The notes: generated by a model from the sequence alone, not told the origin. Counted from the first letter of the stretch, positions 8,884 through 20,720 are shown. The stretch is DNA of 64,000 nt from Acidianus brierleyi (GCF_003201835.2 NZ_CP029289.2:1488001-1552000); one strand, 5' to 3'. Translations and numbers: made by a program.

Positions 8884-9016
8884 CTTTTATTGTAGGTTTT
8901 CTTATCATATATATTATATCATACCCACAATAAGGACATCTAACTCCTGGTAAAACTTTTAATTTATCATCATCAAATGTTTTCCAACATTTGCCGCATC
9001 TATATTTATCTGCCAT
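8867..9016 (-). CDS. rpo12: RNA polymerase subunit Rpo12 (RpoP)
   Basis: 49-aa zinc-ribbon subunit of archaeal RNA polymerase (homologue of eukaryotic RPABC4). The ATG at 9016 gives MADKYRCGKC with the expected CGKC ... CPYC zinc ribbon and an R-rich C-terminus. A longer upstream reading frame exists to 9112, but it runs into the promoter region of the divergent aIF1 gene and is not conserved-looking. Confidence 0.93.
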   Translation of the reverse strand: MADKYRCGKCWKTFDDDKLKVLPGVRCPYCGYDIIYMIRKPTIKVIKAT

Positions 9017-9101
9017 AGAAGTATGAATGTTTAGCAATGATTTAAAGCTATTTCTAATAGAAAAGCTCAAAAAGGGGATTTCTAATAAATATTTTAGTAA
9101 A

Positions 9102-9404
9102 ATGACAGACAATTTGTGTGGAGGACTTCCACCAGAAATATGTGAGCAGTTAAATAAAGAGGAACAGTTTATAAAGGTAAAATTAGAAAGGCGACGATAT
9201 GGTAAAGAAGTTACAGTAATAGAAGGTATTTCAGATTCTGACGTTGAACTTAAAAAAATAGCTTCGGAGTTAAAATCTAAGTTGGCTGCAGGAGGTACTG
9301 TAAAGAATGGTAGAATAGAGATTCAAGGCGATCATAGAGAAAAAGTAAAAGATTTGCTAATTAAGCTAGGATTTCCAGAAAGTAATATAATGGTTATAGA
9401 ATAG
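9102..9404 (+). CDS. translation initiation factor aIF1 (SUI1 family)
   Basis: 100-aa SUI1-domain protein that helps select the start codon on the 30S subunit. Recognisable pieces are the flexible basic loop (KLERRRYGKEVTVIEG), the KSKLAAGGTVKNGRIEIQGDH core and the C-terminal LLIKLGFPESNIMVIE. The start at 9102 is chosen because the family begins about here and the longer frame (from 9027) overlaps the intergenic promoter region toward rpo12. Confidence 0.94.
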   Translation: MTDNLCGGLPPEICEQLNKEEQFIKVKLERRRYGKEVTVIEGISDSDVELKKIASELKSKLAAGGTVKNGRIEIQGDHREKVKDLLIKLGFPESNIMVIE

Positions 9405-9450
9405 ATTAAAAAGAATAAAATTAAAAATAACTAATTTGAAAATTGCTAAG

Positions 9451-10377
<927 letters not shown>

Positions 10378-10519
10378 GTCTACCACCTAATCTAGAAATA
10401 AGGCACAACCGGGAAAACCCTTTTAAATCTTTCTATTCCGCCATTTATAAGCTTTTCTATAAGTTTTTAAATAAGATACAAGGATTAACCTTTAATAGTT
10501 ATATTCCCTAAAATAATAT

Positions 10520-10592
10520 AGCCGGGTAGTCTAGCGGCCAAGGATCTAGGGCTTTGGCCCCTGGGACCAGGGTTCGAATCCCTGCCCGGCTA
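10520..10592 (+). tRNA. tRNA-Gln (TTG)
   Basis: Acceptor stem AGCCGGG/CCCGGCT, D stem, anticodon stem TAGGG/CCCTG with loop CTTTGGC, and T arm CAGGG/CCCTG all fold. Anticodon TTG reads CAA. No intron. The discriminator is A, and the genome continues with CCA (10593-10595), so the CCA end is encoded. A TATA-like TTATAT (about 10499-10504) lies upstream. Confidence 0.95.
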
Positions 10593-10670
10593 CCAGTTGT
10601 TAAGATTTTCTTTTTAATTGCTTAATGATATGATAATTCAATTATTATTGATGTTAGTATAATGCTGTTC

Positions 10671-10937
10671 TCATCTATTCTCTATATTTTTTCTAAACAT
10701 ATAAATACTTAATATAAAGAAAATTATCGATATTATTGTAAAAATTATCCCTAACGTTACTAGTGGTAATAAAGCTTGATGAGGTCCAACTCCAAAAAAT
10801 ATTGGTATTGGGCCAATAAGAACGAGTCCGCCAATTGCTGAACTTGTAGACTGCGGAGTAACTTGCGATATAGATCCGAATATTATAAGGAGCATTCCTA
10901 TGAAGATTATAAGGAAGCCAATAATGGTTAATCTCAT
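10671..10937 (-). CDS. TIGR00304/DUF131 family membrane protein
   Basis: 88 aa with two or three hydrophobic segments (residues 5-25, 34-50 and 57-80). The family signature is the central GGLVLIGPIPIFFG stretch. Function is unknown. A paralogue with the same signature is at 61781-62038 in this window. It is divergent from the SelB-like gene, sharing a 41-nt gap. Confidence 0.8.
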   Translation of the reverse strand: MRLTIIGFLIIFIGMLLIIFGSISQVTPQSTSSAIGGLVLIGPIPIFFGVGPHQALLPLVTLGIIFTIISIIFFILSIYMFRKNIENR

Positions 10938-10978
10938 AATTTACTCTATTGTTTTGATATTTATAACGGTGTCGTTTA

Positions 10979-11875
10979 TTGTATTATGGGGGAATAATAT
11001 CCGTATTATCATCAAAAAAGCAAGATGCTAATGAAATAGCAGAAAAGCTAGGTAAACTTCATGAAGAAGGTAAAATTAGAATATATTATAGGCGTAATGG
11101 TGATTTCATCAGATCAGTATTAGTGCCTTCGGAATATCCTGAAAAAATTTTGGATGCAGCAGAAGCAGTTAGTTTATCATCATATTGTATTTTACATATA
11201 CCTGAAGATATAAAATGGGTAGATGGAGAAGAGGCCCTACTAATAGATGCTCTAGGATTACCAGGAAAAATAGTTACAAATTTACCTTCTGATAATATTA
11301 AGAAAATTTTTAAAGGTTTAACAATAGAAAAATTTGAAATAATTAAGGATATTCAAGAAATTGAAAATAAGGAAAATGAAAAAGGTTTTGTATATATAGA
11401 CAGAGCTTTTGTTGTAAAAGGCGTTGGAGTAGTAATTACAGGATTTTCCTTTACTCAAGTAAAAGTTCATGACAAACTGAAGATTCTACCTCAAGGAAAA
11501 GAGGTGGAAATAAAAAGCATTCAGGTTTTAGACGAGGATCAGACAGAAGTTATGCCAGGAATAAGAATAGGATTTGCATTGAGAAATGTTAAAGAAGAAG
11601 AATTAAAAGATTCATTTGCTTTAGTAAAATCAAATTCCAAATTATTAAAAGAGTTTACTGCAAAAATTACAGTTTATCCGTGGTCTAAATTTACTGATGG
11701 TAAATATCATGTAGTAAGTAATGGTATATCAGTAGTAGCAGAAATAAAAAGGCAAGAAAACGAGGCTCTTGTGTCTTTACCATTCGAAGTTCCAATATCT
11801 CAAAGAATAGCAATAATTGATGTAAATGCTAAACAAGGTAAGTCAAGAGTTATAGGCTATCTAGAGCCTAAATAA
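10979..11875 (+). CDS. EF-Tu/SelB-like protein lacking a GTPase P-loop
   Basis: 298 aa. The C-terminal half (about 130-295) contains an EF-Tu domain-2-like barrel: VYIDRAFVVKGVGVVITGFSFTQ followed by VHDKLKILPQGKEVEIKSIQV and a VMPGIRIGFALRN segment, close to the corresponding part of SelB. The N-terminal part should be the G domain but has no GxxxxGK[ST] and no NKxD; it keeps only fragments of the fold (GGIISVLSSKKQDANEIAEKLG). The start is TTG at 10979; no in-frame ATG lies nearby. Selenocysteine decoding is not expected in Sulfolobales, so the role is unknown. Confidence 0.75.
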   Translation: MYYGGIISVLSSKKQDANEIAEKLGKLHEEGKIRIYYRRNGDFIRSVLVPSEYPEKILDAAEAVSLSSYCILHIPEDIKWVDGEEALLIDALGLPGKIVTNLPSDNIKKIFKGLTIEKFEIIKDIQEIENKENEKGFVYIDRAFVVKGVGVVITGFSFTQVKVHDKLKILPQGKEVEIKSIQVLDEDQTEVMPGIRIGFALRNVKEEELKDSFALVKSNSKLLKEFTAKITVYPWSKFTDGKYHVVSNGISVVAEIKRQENEALVSLPFEVPISQRIAIIDVNAKQGKSRVIGYLEPK

Positions 11876-11883
11876 ATTACGTT

Positions 11884-11897
11884 AAATATATATTTTA
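11884..11897 (+). promoter_or_regulatory. TATA box of tRNA-Gly
   Basis: AAATATATATTTTA lies about 25 nt upstream of the first base of tRNA-Gly (11918), the correct spacing for an archaeal TATA box. The following sRNA has no obvious promoter of its own. Confidence 0.5.
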
Positions 11898-11917
11898 GAA
11901 TAATATAAATACATAAT

Positions 11918-12005
<88 letters not shown>

Positions 12006-12007
12006 TA

Positions 12008-12064
12008 TTAGTGATGAGCAGTGGGTAACAGAAAAAGTGACGATGGTCTTGAGTCCTGAAATTT
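12008..12064 (+). ncRNA. C/D box sRNA (2'-O-methylation guide)
   Basis: All four boxes are in order: C GTGATGA (12011-12017), D' CAGA (12029-12032), C' GTGACGA (12037-12043), D CTGA (12056-12059). The guide regions are 11 nt (D') and 12 nt (D), with a 4-nt D'-C' spacer, the compact layout of archaeal C/D sRNAs. It starts only 5 nt after tRNA-Gly and ends at the 3' end of the convergent HerA-like gene, so it is probably co-transcribed with the tRNA. Targets were not identified. Confidence 0.82.
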
Positions 12065-13783
12065 TCAAGTATTTTTAATATTAGTTCTTAGTTCATTAAG
12101 ATTATTTTCTGCTGTAAAAAATACAGGAACATCGTGCGGTAAAGCTGCTTTAAAACTAACTAGTAGCCATTGTCCTATCTCGAGATCTAACGTTCTATCC
12201 ATTAGCACGTCGTTTATTCCAAATGTTTCAGAGATTAATTGTCTATCATATGGTCTAGGCAAAGTACTAATAAAATATGTATGAAGTTGTTGCAGTACAT
12301 TTGTATTTAGATAAGCTAATCTCTGTGTACTGATTAGTGCATGTAGATGATATTTTCTTCCATGTCTTAATAATTTTTCTATAGCGTTACTAGAAAGCTC
12401 ACTTCTGTCCTTTTGTCTAGTATCAAAAGGTATGAATTCCTGAGCTTCGTCTATTACGAACATTATTGGAGATGTAGAATAAAATCTCTTTCTTCTGTTC
12501 ATGACTTCATTTATAAGCGAAGCTACAATACTTCTAGACTCTTCTATATTTGGTAATTCCAAAATGAAAAGTCTTGGTGAAGACGAAGAACCGTCCAATA
12601 TTTCTATTGCCATTTTTTCTATATCATAATCTTCAGTTTCGTACTCTTGAGAATTAATGTATGCCTTTAGTGTACTTATAAAAGTAAAAATTGATGAAGT
12701 TTCTTTTAATCCGCTAGTTTTTGCTGTTTCTTCTATTTCATCTAGAATTCCTATTATACTATCATCTACTATATCATCTTTACCTAATTTTTTTTCTCTC
12801 ATGAATATATCTATTTTACGTAATAGTAATCCAAAGAGTGGTTTCTGTGCATACGCTGTATATTTATCATTTATTTGAGATCTTACCATTTCCATGAGAT
12901 CTCCAAAAGTTAAATATTGAAATTCTTGAGGCGGAACATACAATTGCCTCATTTTTGGATATATTTTATTTGCAACATCTTTTATTGTATCTTTTAAGTC
13001 TAGTATTTCTTCTGGTAATACATGGGTCCTTAAGAATTTTCTTGCAGCGTCTTCTGAATTTATTGGCAACCTCTCAGTAGAAACTAATCTTGAATTTATA
13101 TTTAGCAATTGATCTAGAAGTAAGATTGCGTATTCCATAGAGATATCTATAATTACTATTTTCATATCCGTAGTTTTTAGAATTCTTCTTATTAATGACG
13201 CAGTTAAATTAGATTTTCCAGATCCTGTGAAAGCAAATATTCCTATATGATAATTTATAGCTTTTATAAGATCAATATTCAATGGCAAATTTTCTCCAAT
13301 AACTTTTCCTATTTCAACTCCGTCTTTTTTGCATACAAAGTTTCTAAAAAAATCCTGATCTAAGACATATACTGTAGAACCTACAAGTGGAGGCACATAT
13401 GTTTTTCTAAACTTAGGTTCACCATTTAGCTCTAAGGTGTAACCAATGGGATAAGAATATACTTCTATCCAAGTATTATCATCTTCCTTATTCCAGCTCT
13501 CTTCTACTCTTCGCATAATTTCTTCTCTTAAATCCCTAGGTACAGTTTCGTCTAGTTCTAACATTCCGTAGTGCATAGGTAAAAAATCAGCTACTTCTAA
13601 TAGTAAATATGAGTTTTCTACCATTGTTTTTACAGCAAGAAGTTTTCCTATGTTTAGTATTTTCCCTGCTATATATGGCATTTCAATAATAAAGCTTCTA
13701 AAGCTAATTGAACCTCTACCATCAGCAGTTTGTCTAGTGATTATCTTAACTTCTCTTAGTCTTCCCTTTATATCTTCAAACAT
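12065..13783 (-). CDS. HerA-like ATPase/DNA translocase (paralogue)
   Basis: 572-aa hexameric FtsK/HerA-type ATPase. An N-terminal HAS-barrel-like region is followed by Walker A GIFAFTGSGKSN (around residue 180) and Walker B PIMFVIDEAQEF, then the sensor STQR and an arginine-finger-like region (STLPRPYDRQ). It is not in the mre11-rad50 setting of the standard HerA-NurA operon. The preceding gene, overlapping by a few bases, is NurA-like, so this looks like a second HerA/NurA pair. GTG 13792 overlaps the upstream stop, but AGTGAT sits 4 nt before the ATG at 13783, which I prefer. Confidence 0.85.
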   Translation of the reverse strand: MFEDIKGRLREVKIITRQTADGRGSISFRSFIIEMPYIAGKILNIGKLLAVKTMVENSYLLLEVADFLPMHYGMLELDETVPRDLREEIMRRVEESWNKEDDNTWIEVYSYPIGYTLELNGEPKFRKTYVPPLVGSTVYVLDQDFFRNFVCKKDGVEIGKVIGENLPLNIDLIKAINYHIGIFAFTGSGKSNLTASLIRRILKTTDMKIVIIDISMEYAILLLDQLLNINSRLVSTERLPINSEDAARKFLRTHVLPEEILDLKDTIKDVANKIYPKMRQLYVPPQEFQYLTFGDLMEMVRSQINDKYTAYAQKPLFGLLLRKIDIFMREKKLGKDDIVDDSIIGILDEIEETAKTSGLKETSSIFTFISTLKAYINSQEYETEDYDIEKMAIEILDGSSSSPRLFILELPNIEESRSIVASLINEVMNRRKRFYSTSPIMFVIDEAQEFIPFDTRQKDRSELSSNAIEKLLRHGRKYHLHALISTQRLAYLNTNVLQQLHTYFISTLPRPYDRQLISETFGINDVLMDRTLDLEIGQWLLVSFKAALPHDVPVFFTAENNLNELRTNIKNT

Positions 13784-13788
13784 TCTTA

Positions 13789-14476
13789 TCACTTTTTAGC
13801 TCTACTATATTCCATAATACTTCTAAACTCTCTGTATTCAAGTAATTTACCTTTAGTAATATCCATAGCTTTTTCCATTTTATTTCTGTAGTATTTTACT
13901 AACTTATCTGCTAGGAATAAAGGATAATTATACCCCAAAGCCTCTGGTATAGGGTATTCCCCACATATACTTAATAATGTTAATATTTTTTTGGGATCAA
14001 TTATATTACTTTCGAAATAAAATACCCAACTATATTTATTAAGCTTAAAATATCCAGAAATTATGTCTTTGTTCTCTTCCTTTACTAATAGCCATGGATA
14101 TTCATTATAGTTTAATTCTGATCTTATTTTAGGATCAAAGTCTTTTACTATACCAATTGTGTTATTAGGAATCTTCATATTTTTTTCTTTATCCATGGAT
14201 AACTTTCTATCCATTAAAATAATATCAGAATTTAATGAATTAGCTAGATCGTATTCCATTCTTCTCATAAATTCCTCTCCAGAACCTTCGTATATATTAT
14301 CAGTTATATTATAGGAGTTAAAAGCTAATTTATGTTTATTTAGAGTAAAATTTACAGCTCCTGCTATAACATAAGAGACTATTCCTTCTGCTGTAGGTAT
14401 TTCGTGCAGACTTCCGTCAATTGCTGAAAGAGTTAACTTAAAAGAGTAGTCAATGTTACTATCTAGTTTGATAAAA

Positions 14477-14490
<14 letters not shown>
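13789..14490 (-). CDS. NurA-like nuclease
   Basis: 233 aa, shorter than classical NurA (about 330 aa). An N-terminal AIDGS motif (residues 23-27) matches the metal-binding AxDGS of NurA, SDIILMDRKLS (about 88-98) fits the second acidic strand, and GYNYPLFLADKLVKY near the C-terminus resembles the closing NurA motif, with Asp where His is usual. Direct overlap with the HerA-like gene supports a nuclease-translocase complex that resects or degrades DNA. Assignment rests on motifs and context; an inactive partner is possible. Confidence 0.68.
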
Positions 14491-15377
<887 letters not shown>

Positions 15378-15403
<26 letters not shown>

Positions 15404-17846
15404 GCCACCAGTTATATTGCTTTAAGAATGACATAATTGCAGGAACAAATATAGGTCTTACTATAAAGGTATCAAATAATACTGAAAAGCCTACTGAAAA
15501 ACCTATTTCCTGTAAAAATCTCATATTTGTAGCAACAAGCGAAAAGAAAGCTCCAGCTAGTATGAGTCCGGCAGCAGTTACTACTAATCCAGAGTTTTTG
15601 ATTCCTGTAAGTATTCTTTTCTCTTCACTTCCTTTTTCTTCTATAATTCTAAGAATTATGAACATATCATAATCTATTCCTATACTAAACAGCATTGCAA
15701 AAACTATTAATGGGGATAACCAATACACACTATGGAAAACTAAATCCATAGTAGCTACACCTGTTAAAGAACTTACAATTAATGTTAATGCTAGTCTTAT
15801 AGGTACTACAATAGATCCTAGTATTACAAATAAATAAAAGATTATAATTAAAATTGTAAAAGGTAATACAAAATTATAATAGTTGCTTACTGTATTATTA
15901 ACAATATATATTCTTTGTGCATTACTTCCTCCTACTTCATATCCTTGGTTTATAATGCTTTTAGTAAAATCAATAGCTTTTGAACTAAATACTGGATAAG
16001 GTATATAGGCTTCGACTAGAGTATAATTATCTCTATAAAATTGAGGTATATATTCAGATTTATTTAAAATAATATTATTTATGGAAAATGTACTATATAC
16101 TAATCCATTATTTGATATTATATATTTACTTAAATTATAAACTTTCGTATAAGTTATATTTGGATTTCCATGAATTATTATATAATCTATACTATAATTA
16201 AATAAATTTAATAGATATTTTTCTCCAATTACTGACGATGAATAAGAAGGAACTATTTCATTAATATTAATATTAGTAGAGTGAGTATAAAACACAGAAA
16301 ACGAAAATAAGGTAAGTATAATCATTACGAATATCACTATAGTCTTTCTATGGATAGAGGACGAAGCTACTTTTTCTAAATATTTTATTCTAGAATCTAC
16401 TGGACTAGGAATATCGCGTCTAGGATAGCCTAACCAGGATATTGGTATAGCCTTTAATGCAGTATATGTAAATATTACAGCAGGAATTATTGATGATATT
16501 GACGCTGTTATTAGCGCTTCCCCAATATTTTTTAGTAATGGAGAGGGAGAGAATACGAAAGACATGAAGCCTAAAGTTATTGATAGACCGCTAAATATTG
16601 CACCTTTTCCAGCAGTTTTTAACGCAGTTTTAATTGGATTATTACTCTTCTTCTTGATTTCTTCAAAATATCTATAAATAAAAAGTATTGAATAGTCTAT
16701 AGTAATTCCAAACACTATTGGAGGTATAACTAATCCAGAAATGTAGTAAATCTGATAACCAGTAAAAGTTAAAAGATAAAGCAGAGTATATGAAATTTCT
16801 ATACCTATTACTGCACTAGCTAATAATAATAAAATAGGTAATAATGAACGTAATAATATTATAAGAAGTGAACCTACTAGTATTATCGTTACAATATCTA
16901 TTAATTTTAAATTACTTTCAGTGTAATAAGCAGATTGAGCGTATATAGCGAAATGGCCAGTAACTGTTCCATTCGTATTCTTTATGAAATTTTCAACATC
17001 TATAAGACTCTCGTTTTTTGGAATTTGAATTAAAAAGAGCCATTCGTTTCCTTTATGAAAGTTGCTTAACGATATGGGTGGAGGTAAAATTCTATTTTTA
17101 ACTTCAGTAAGCGAAAAATTATACGGATTTACTAGTGCAGATTCTGGAATATATTTCCCTGTAATTTCGTATATTATCTCAGAATAATTATTAAAGGTTT
17201 TTAAAAAATTATATGCTAGACTAAAATTGCTATAATTATTAAAAGAGAAAAATAAAATATATGGATCTTTAAATACATATGCGCCAGCGTCTCTTGCTGC
17301 ATTTAGTTTAGTTTCGTTTTTAGTCAAAATAGAGTATGCTACTAGAAATTCCTTAGCTTTGCTAGAATTAGAATGATATTTATCTAATGGTATTCCAAAA
17401 CTTACATTTAATTGGCATTCAAAATTTGTGAAATTTTTTAATAGATTATACTTTAATATAGTTAAATTATTATAAATTCTATGAAAAGGTTCTAAGTAAG
17501 CTGCAGTAATGTTAGCTAATTCAGAGATTTCTTTTGAGTACTCGTTTTTTGTTTCATTAATATATTGAAATGGAGTTACTATTCTATAATCTTCTAGATA
17601 TTTAGAATTTTTATCTATTTGATTTAGACTTTGATTGTAATTTCCATTTATTATAATATAAAGTGTAGAATCTTGTGAGAAATTAAAATAGTTATCTAAC
17701 ACACGGCTTACGGTAACGCTGGGATATTCATTACTTAAAAAAGGAGAATCGCTATAGACAAAATAATTCTGAATTTGTAATGTAATAGGTGATAATATAA
17801 CTATTAGAAGTAACCAAGGTATTACAGTAATTAGGCTCTTTTTCAT
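15378..17846 (-). CDS. MMPL/RND-family membrane transporter
   Basis: 822 aa. One N-terminal membrane segment, a large extracytoplasmic domain rich in NxS/T sequons, then five or six membrane segments; the pattern repeats in the second half, giving the duplicated RND topology with about 12 segments. A SSD-like GITIDYSILFIYRYFEE and its repeat SIGIDYDMFIILRIIEE are typical of MMPL proteins. It probably exports lipids or hydrophobic compounds. It converges on the ThiR gene with a 26-nt overlap. Confidence 0.88.
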
Positions 17847-17940
17847 ATATTTCTAGAATAATAGCTGTGAATAAAATCGTTTAGGAAATACCAATTTTAT
17901 GAATGTAACCCATTTATCTAAAAACAAATAGTATAAATCT

Positions 17941-18102
17941 ATGCAGTCTCTAAAGGACGCATTAAATTTGCTTGAAGAAGTTGAGAAAATAATTTCTAAC
18001 TATAATCCGTCTGAAGAAGATAAAAAGATACTAAATGATATAATCACTAAAAATATGAAAATAGAGGCAGAGCTATATTCAAAATATATAAATATGAGAT
18101 AA
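17941..18102 (+). CDS. small acidic helical protein (53 aa)
   Basis: Short gene starting MQSLKDALNLLEEV, predicted as two amphipathic helices with coiled-coil character. A TATA-like AGTATAAAT (17930-17938) lies so close to the ATG that the promoter would have to use a site further upstream, or the start lies further in. Codon use is like its neighbours. Function is unknown; it is included because the frame is clean and fills an otherwise empty gap. Confidence 0.45.
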   Translation: MQSLKDALNLLEEVEKIISNYNPSEEDKKILNDIITKNMKIEAELYSKYINMR

Positions 18103-18167
18103 TATCGTAGTGATGCGCTAAATACAAAAAAAGACTTATATTCTTCTTTTTAAAATTAATCTTTTGT

Positions 18168-18791
18168 ATGTTTGAGATATTCTTAGATAAACTAATGCCC
18201 TATGGAGAAAAAGTATTAACTGACAGCGGACATGTTGTGACATTTTCCAAGAATTTATCTATAGAATTAAAAAATATGGGTATAAATATTAAGGTTTTTG
18301 CAGGAGTCGTAGCAGACTATTTTAACGAAAAATCTAAATCTTACTCAATATATTATAGACCTTTAAATATGGCTAATATGTCTGATATATTTACTAGAGT
18401 ATTCGAGTTTTGGGTAGTTTATTCTTCTGGCCAAATTCAGTTATTTTCTATAATTTCAAATTATAAAGATATAAGTGAAATAACAATTATAGATCCACAA
18501 TTAGTAACATTAGAACTAGAGAAAATTATGAACTTCGCTAAAAATTACAAGACAGCTACAATTACTATGCCATTTCTATATAAATTCTTAATATTTGAAA
18601 CATTTAATTTGTTTAGAAAGAATAATATATTGAAATTTGAAGGGATTATAGAAGAAAAACGTGATGCTAAATACATGATGGCCGTAAATAAGAATCTTAA
18701 TGCAATAATATGGAAAATAGACTCCACAAAACTGAATTATGTTAACGATATTTCGAGTGAAAAAATTGGTGGAATGGTTAGGAATTTATAG
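18168..18791 (+). CDS. hypothetical protein
   Basis: 207 aa, soluble, no membrane segments and no motif I can name. The middle (YKDISEITIIDPQLVTLELEKI) and the C-terminal half look alpha/beta. A/T-rich promoter-like sequence precedes it (TTTTTAAAATTAATC). It precedes the S2P protease gene by 28 nt and may be co-transcribed with it. No function can be proposed. Confidence 0.65.
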   Translation: MFEIFLDKLMPYGEKVLTDSGHVVTFSKNLSIELKNMGINIKVFAGVVADYFNEKSKSYSIYYRPLNMANMSDIFTRVFEFWVVYSSGQIQLFSIISNYKDISEITIIDPQLVTLELEKIMNFAKNYKTATITMPFLYKFLIFETFNLFRKNNILKFEGIIEEKRDAKYMMAVNKNLNAIIWKIDSTKLNYVNDISSEKIGGMVRNL

Positions 18792-18819
18792 TAAAACAAA
18801 TACATAATATCGGATAACA

Positions 18820-19431
18820 GTGACAAAACTTGAAGAATGGGATTGGCGATTCAGAAATCTTAATGAAGTAGAGTCGTTTTTACTTGCCATATTTTCTATT
18901 GCAGTAAAAGCAATTCCTTTGTTTTTCCTATTACCCAACTACTCTATTTTAGTAATACCAGCTGTTATACTTGCAGCTACAATAGCTGTTATTCCTCATG
19001 AATTAGCCCATAGGCAATACGCAAGAAAATACGGATGCTTTTCAAGGTTTACTTTGAATTTTACCGGATTTCTAGCTACTACTATAATAAATGCGTTACC
19101 ATTTTTTGGTCTATTATTTCTTTCTGGATATACTCTAATTTCTTGCAGATTTTTCTCTATAAGCAAAGAAATAGAAGGTAAATCAGCAGCTGTAGGCCCA
19201 TTGACTAATATCATAATCTCGGTTTTATCATTTTTATTAATAGGTTATGTTACGCAAACTGTAGCTTTCTTCTTGTATGAAATAGCCGCGTTTAATGCTG
19301 CAGTAGCTTTCTTTAATTTACTACCTTTCTGGATATTAGACGGTCTTAAAGTATTTAGATGGAACGTAGGAATATGGATAGTAATGATAATATCTTCTGT
19401 AGTACTAATGTATTTTACTGGTGAATTATGA
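18820..19431 (+). CDS. site-2 protease family (M50) membrane metalloprotease
   Basis: 203 aa, GTG start. The zinc motif HELAH lies at residues 60-64 within a membrane segment, and the second motif FNLLPFWILDG (NxxPxxxxDG type) lies near residue 166. Five or six membrane segments are expected. It has no PDZ domain, so this is the minimal archaeal type. Its stop overlaps the rhomboid gene start (ATGA), so two intramembrane proteases of different chemistry are co-expressed. Confidence 0.88.
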   Translation: MTKLEEWDWRFRNLNEVESFLLAIFSIAVKAIPLFFLLPNYSILVIPAVILAATIAVIPHELAHRQYARKYGCFSRFTLNFTGFLATTIINALPFFGLLFLSGYTLISCRFFSISKEIEGKSAAVGPLTNIIISVLSFLLIGYVTQTVAFFLYEIAAFNAAVAFFNLLPFWILDGLKVFRWNVGIWIVMIISSVVLMYFTGEL

Positions 19432-19997
19432 AACCTAAAATATTATCAATTAAACCTACAATACTGTTAATGATTCTAGTAGCTGTAGGATATATTATAG
19501 GTTATGTATTGTCAATAGTTAATTTTATAGATTTCCTTTATTTGATTCAGGTAAACTTATTAGTTTTTAACGGTGATTACATAAGTTTAGTAACATCAAT
19601 TTTTATTACAAATAGTTTTATAGACTTTTTCTTTAATTTTATATCATTAGGTGTAATATATTATTTATTTAGATCATATGCAGGGAAGATTGAATATGTA
19701 GTTTTTCTAATATCTGGAATAGTAGGTAATATTTTGACTTTGTTTGTATTTCCTCCAAGAACCGCATCAGAAGGTGCATCTGGCGGAATATTTGGAATAT
19801 TTGCTTATTATGTAATATTAGATATGTTGGAGTTGAATAGAATAGATTATAATGGGTTAGGAATACTTGTTTTTGTTTTTATCTTAAGCGATATAATACC
19901 AAACGTTAATTATGTTGCGCATATTGGAGGAATAACTAGCGGGATATTACTGGCATTTGCTACCTTTAGGCTTTTAAGGAAAAATAGAAGAATTTAG
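19428..19997 (+). CDS. rhomboid family intramembrane serine protease
   Basis: 189 aa with six membrane segments. The catalytic serine is in GASGGIFG (about residue 117) and the histidine in VAHIGG (about 166), the standard rhomboid dyad. It is coupled by ATGA to the S2P gene upstream and followed by a 53-aa membrane protein, which could be a partner or substrate. Confidence 0.9.
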   Translation: MKPKILSIKPTILLMILVAVGYIIGYVLSIVNFIDFLYLIQVNLLVFNGDYISLVTSIFITNSFIDFFFNFISLGVIYYLFRSYAGKIEYVVFLISGIVGNILTLFVFPPRTASEGASGGIFGIFAYYVILDMLELNRIDYNGLGILVFVFILSDIIPNVNYVAHIGGITSGILLAFATFRLLRKNRRI

Positions 19998-20002
19998 TAT
20001 TT

Positions 20003-20164
20003 ATGAATATAATAGAAGAAATTTTGTTAGTATTAGGAATTGTAATGATGCCTTATGGTTTATATGAAGTGGCTAAGGGTAATGGCGATAAACAAGTAAA
20101 AATCATTCTAATAACTATATCGTTAGCGTTATTTGCTACTGAGTTCTTTTTAGCATATAGATGA
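20003..20164 (+). CDS. small two-helix membrane protein (53 aa)
   Basis: Begins MNIIEEILLVLGIVMMPYG, has a short charged loop (KGNGDKQ) and a second hydrophobic helix ending FFLAYR. It starts 5 nt after the rhomboid stop and its TGA overlaps the ATG of the Fap7 gene, so it lies inside an unbroken operon; this tight packing is the main evidence that it is real. Confidence 0.6.
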   Translation: MNIIEEILLVLGIVMMPYGLYEVAKGNGDKQVKIILITISLALFATEFFLAYR

Positions 20165-20715
20165 GAATACTAATATCTGGTACTCCTGGAGTAGGAAAGA
20201 CTGAAATTAGTAAAATATTGTCATTAAAATTTAATTTTTTATACTTTTCTGTATCAAAATTTATTTTAGAGAATAAATTATATACGAGTTACGATTCTAA
20301 AAGGGAAACATATAATATAGATGATAGTGTAATACAGAAAATAAATGATCAAATTAATAAAATGGATAATGTTATAATAGAAACAATCTATCCATCTTTA
20401 GTAGATAATGCAGATAAAATTATAGTTTTAAGAAAAAATCCATTTGTTTTATATAAAGATCTTAAGGATAGAAATTGGGGAGATTTAAAGATAGCCGAAA
20501 ACGTTGAAGCTGAAATACTAGGCGTAATAGCTCAAGAAGCAAGAGAATGGTTTAAGAATATTTGTGAAATAGATGTTACAAATAAATCCAGAGAAGAAGT
20601 TGTAAAGAATATTATTGATAATCGCTGTGATAATGTAGATTGGCTATCCGATGATAGAATTCAAGATCTTTTAATAGAATTAGATAAGATTATTAGTCTA
20701 TACGAGAATAAATAA
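20161..20715 (+). CDS. adenylate kinase-like ATPase Fap7/AK6
   Basis: 184 aa. P-loop GTPGVGKTE at residues 7-15, and the Fap7 signature (RNWGDLKIAENVEAEILGV) at about 108-126. In archaea and eukaryotes this protein has adenylate kinase/ATPase activity and acts with uS11 in late small-subunit ribosome maturation. It follows the protease genes in the same operon and precedes mrp by 5 nt. Confidence 0.9.
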   Translation: MRILISGTPGVGKTEISKILSLKFNFLYFSVSKFILENKLYTSYDSKRETYNIDDSVIQKINDQINKMDNVIIETIYPSLVDNADKIIVLRKNPFVLYKDLKDRNWGDLKIAENVEAEILGVIAQEAREWFKNICEIDVTNKSREEVVKNIIDNRCDNVDWLSDDRIQDLLIELDKIISLYENK

Positions 20716-20720
20716 TTATA

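Noticed and set aside
8867..9112. Longer Rpo12 with a 32-residue N-terminal extension
   Set aside because: The extension overlaps the promoter and start of aIF1 and is not part of the conserved 48-49 aa subunit.
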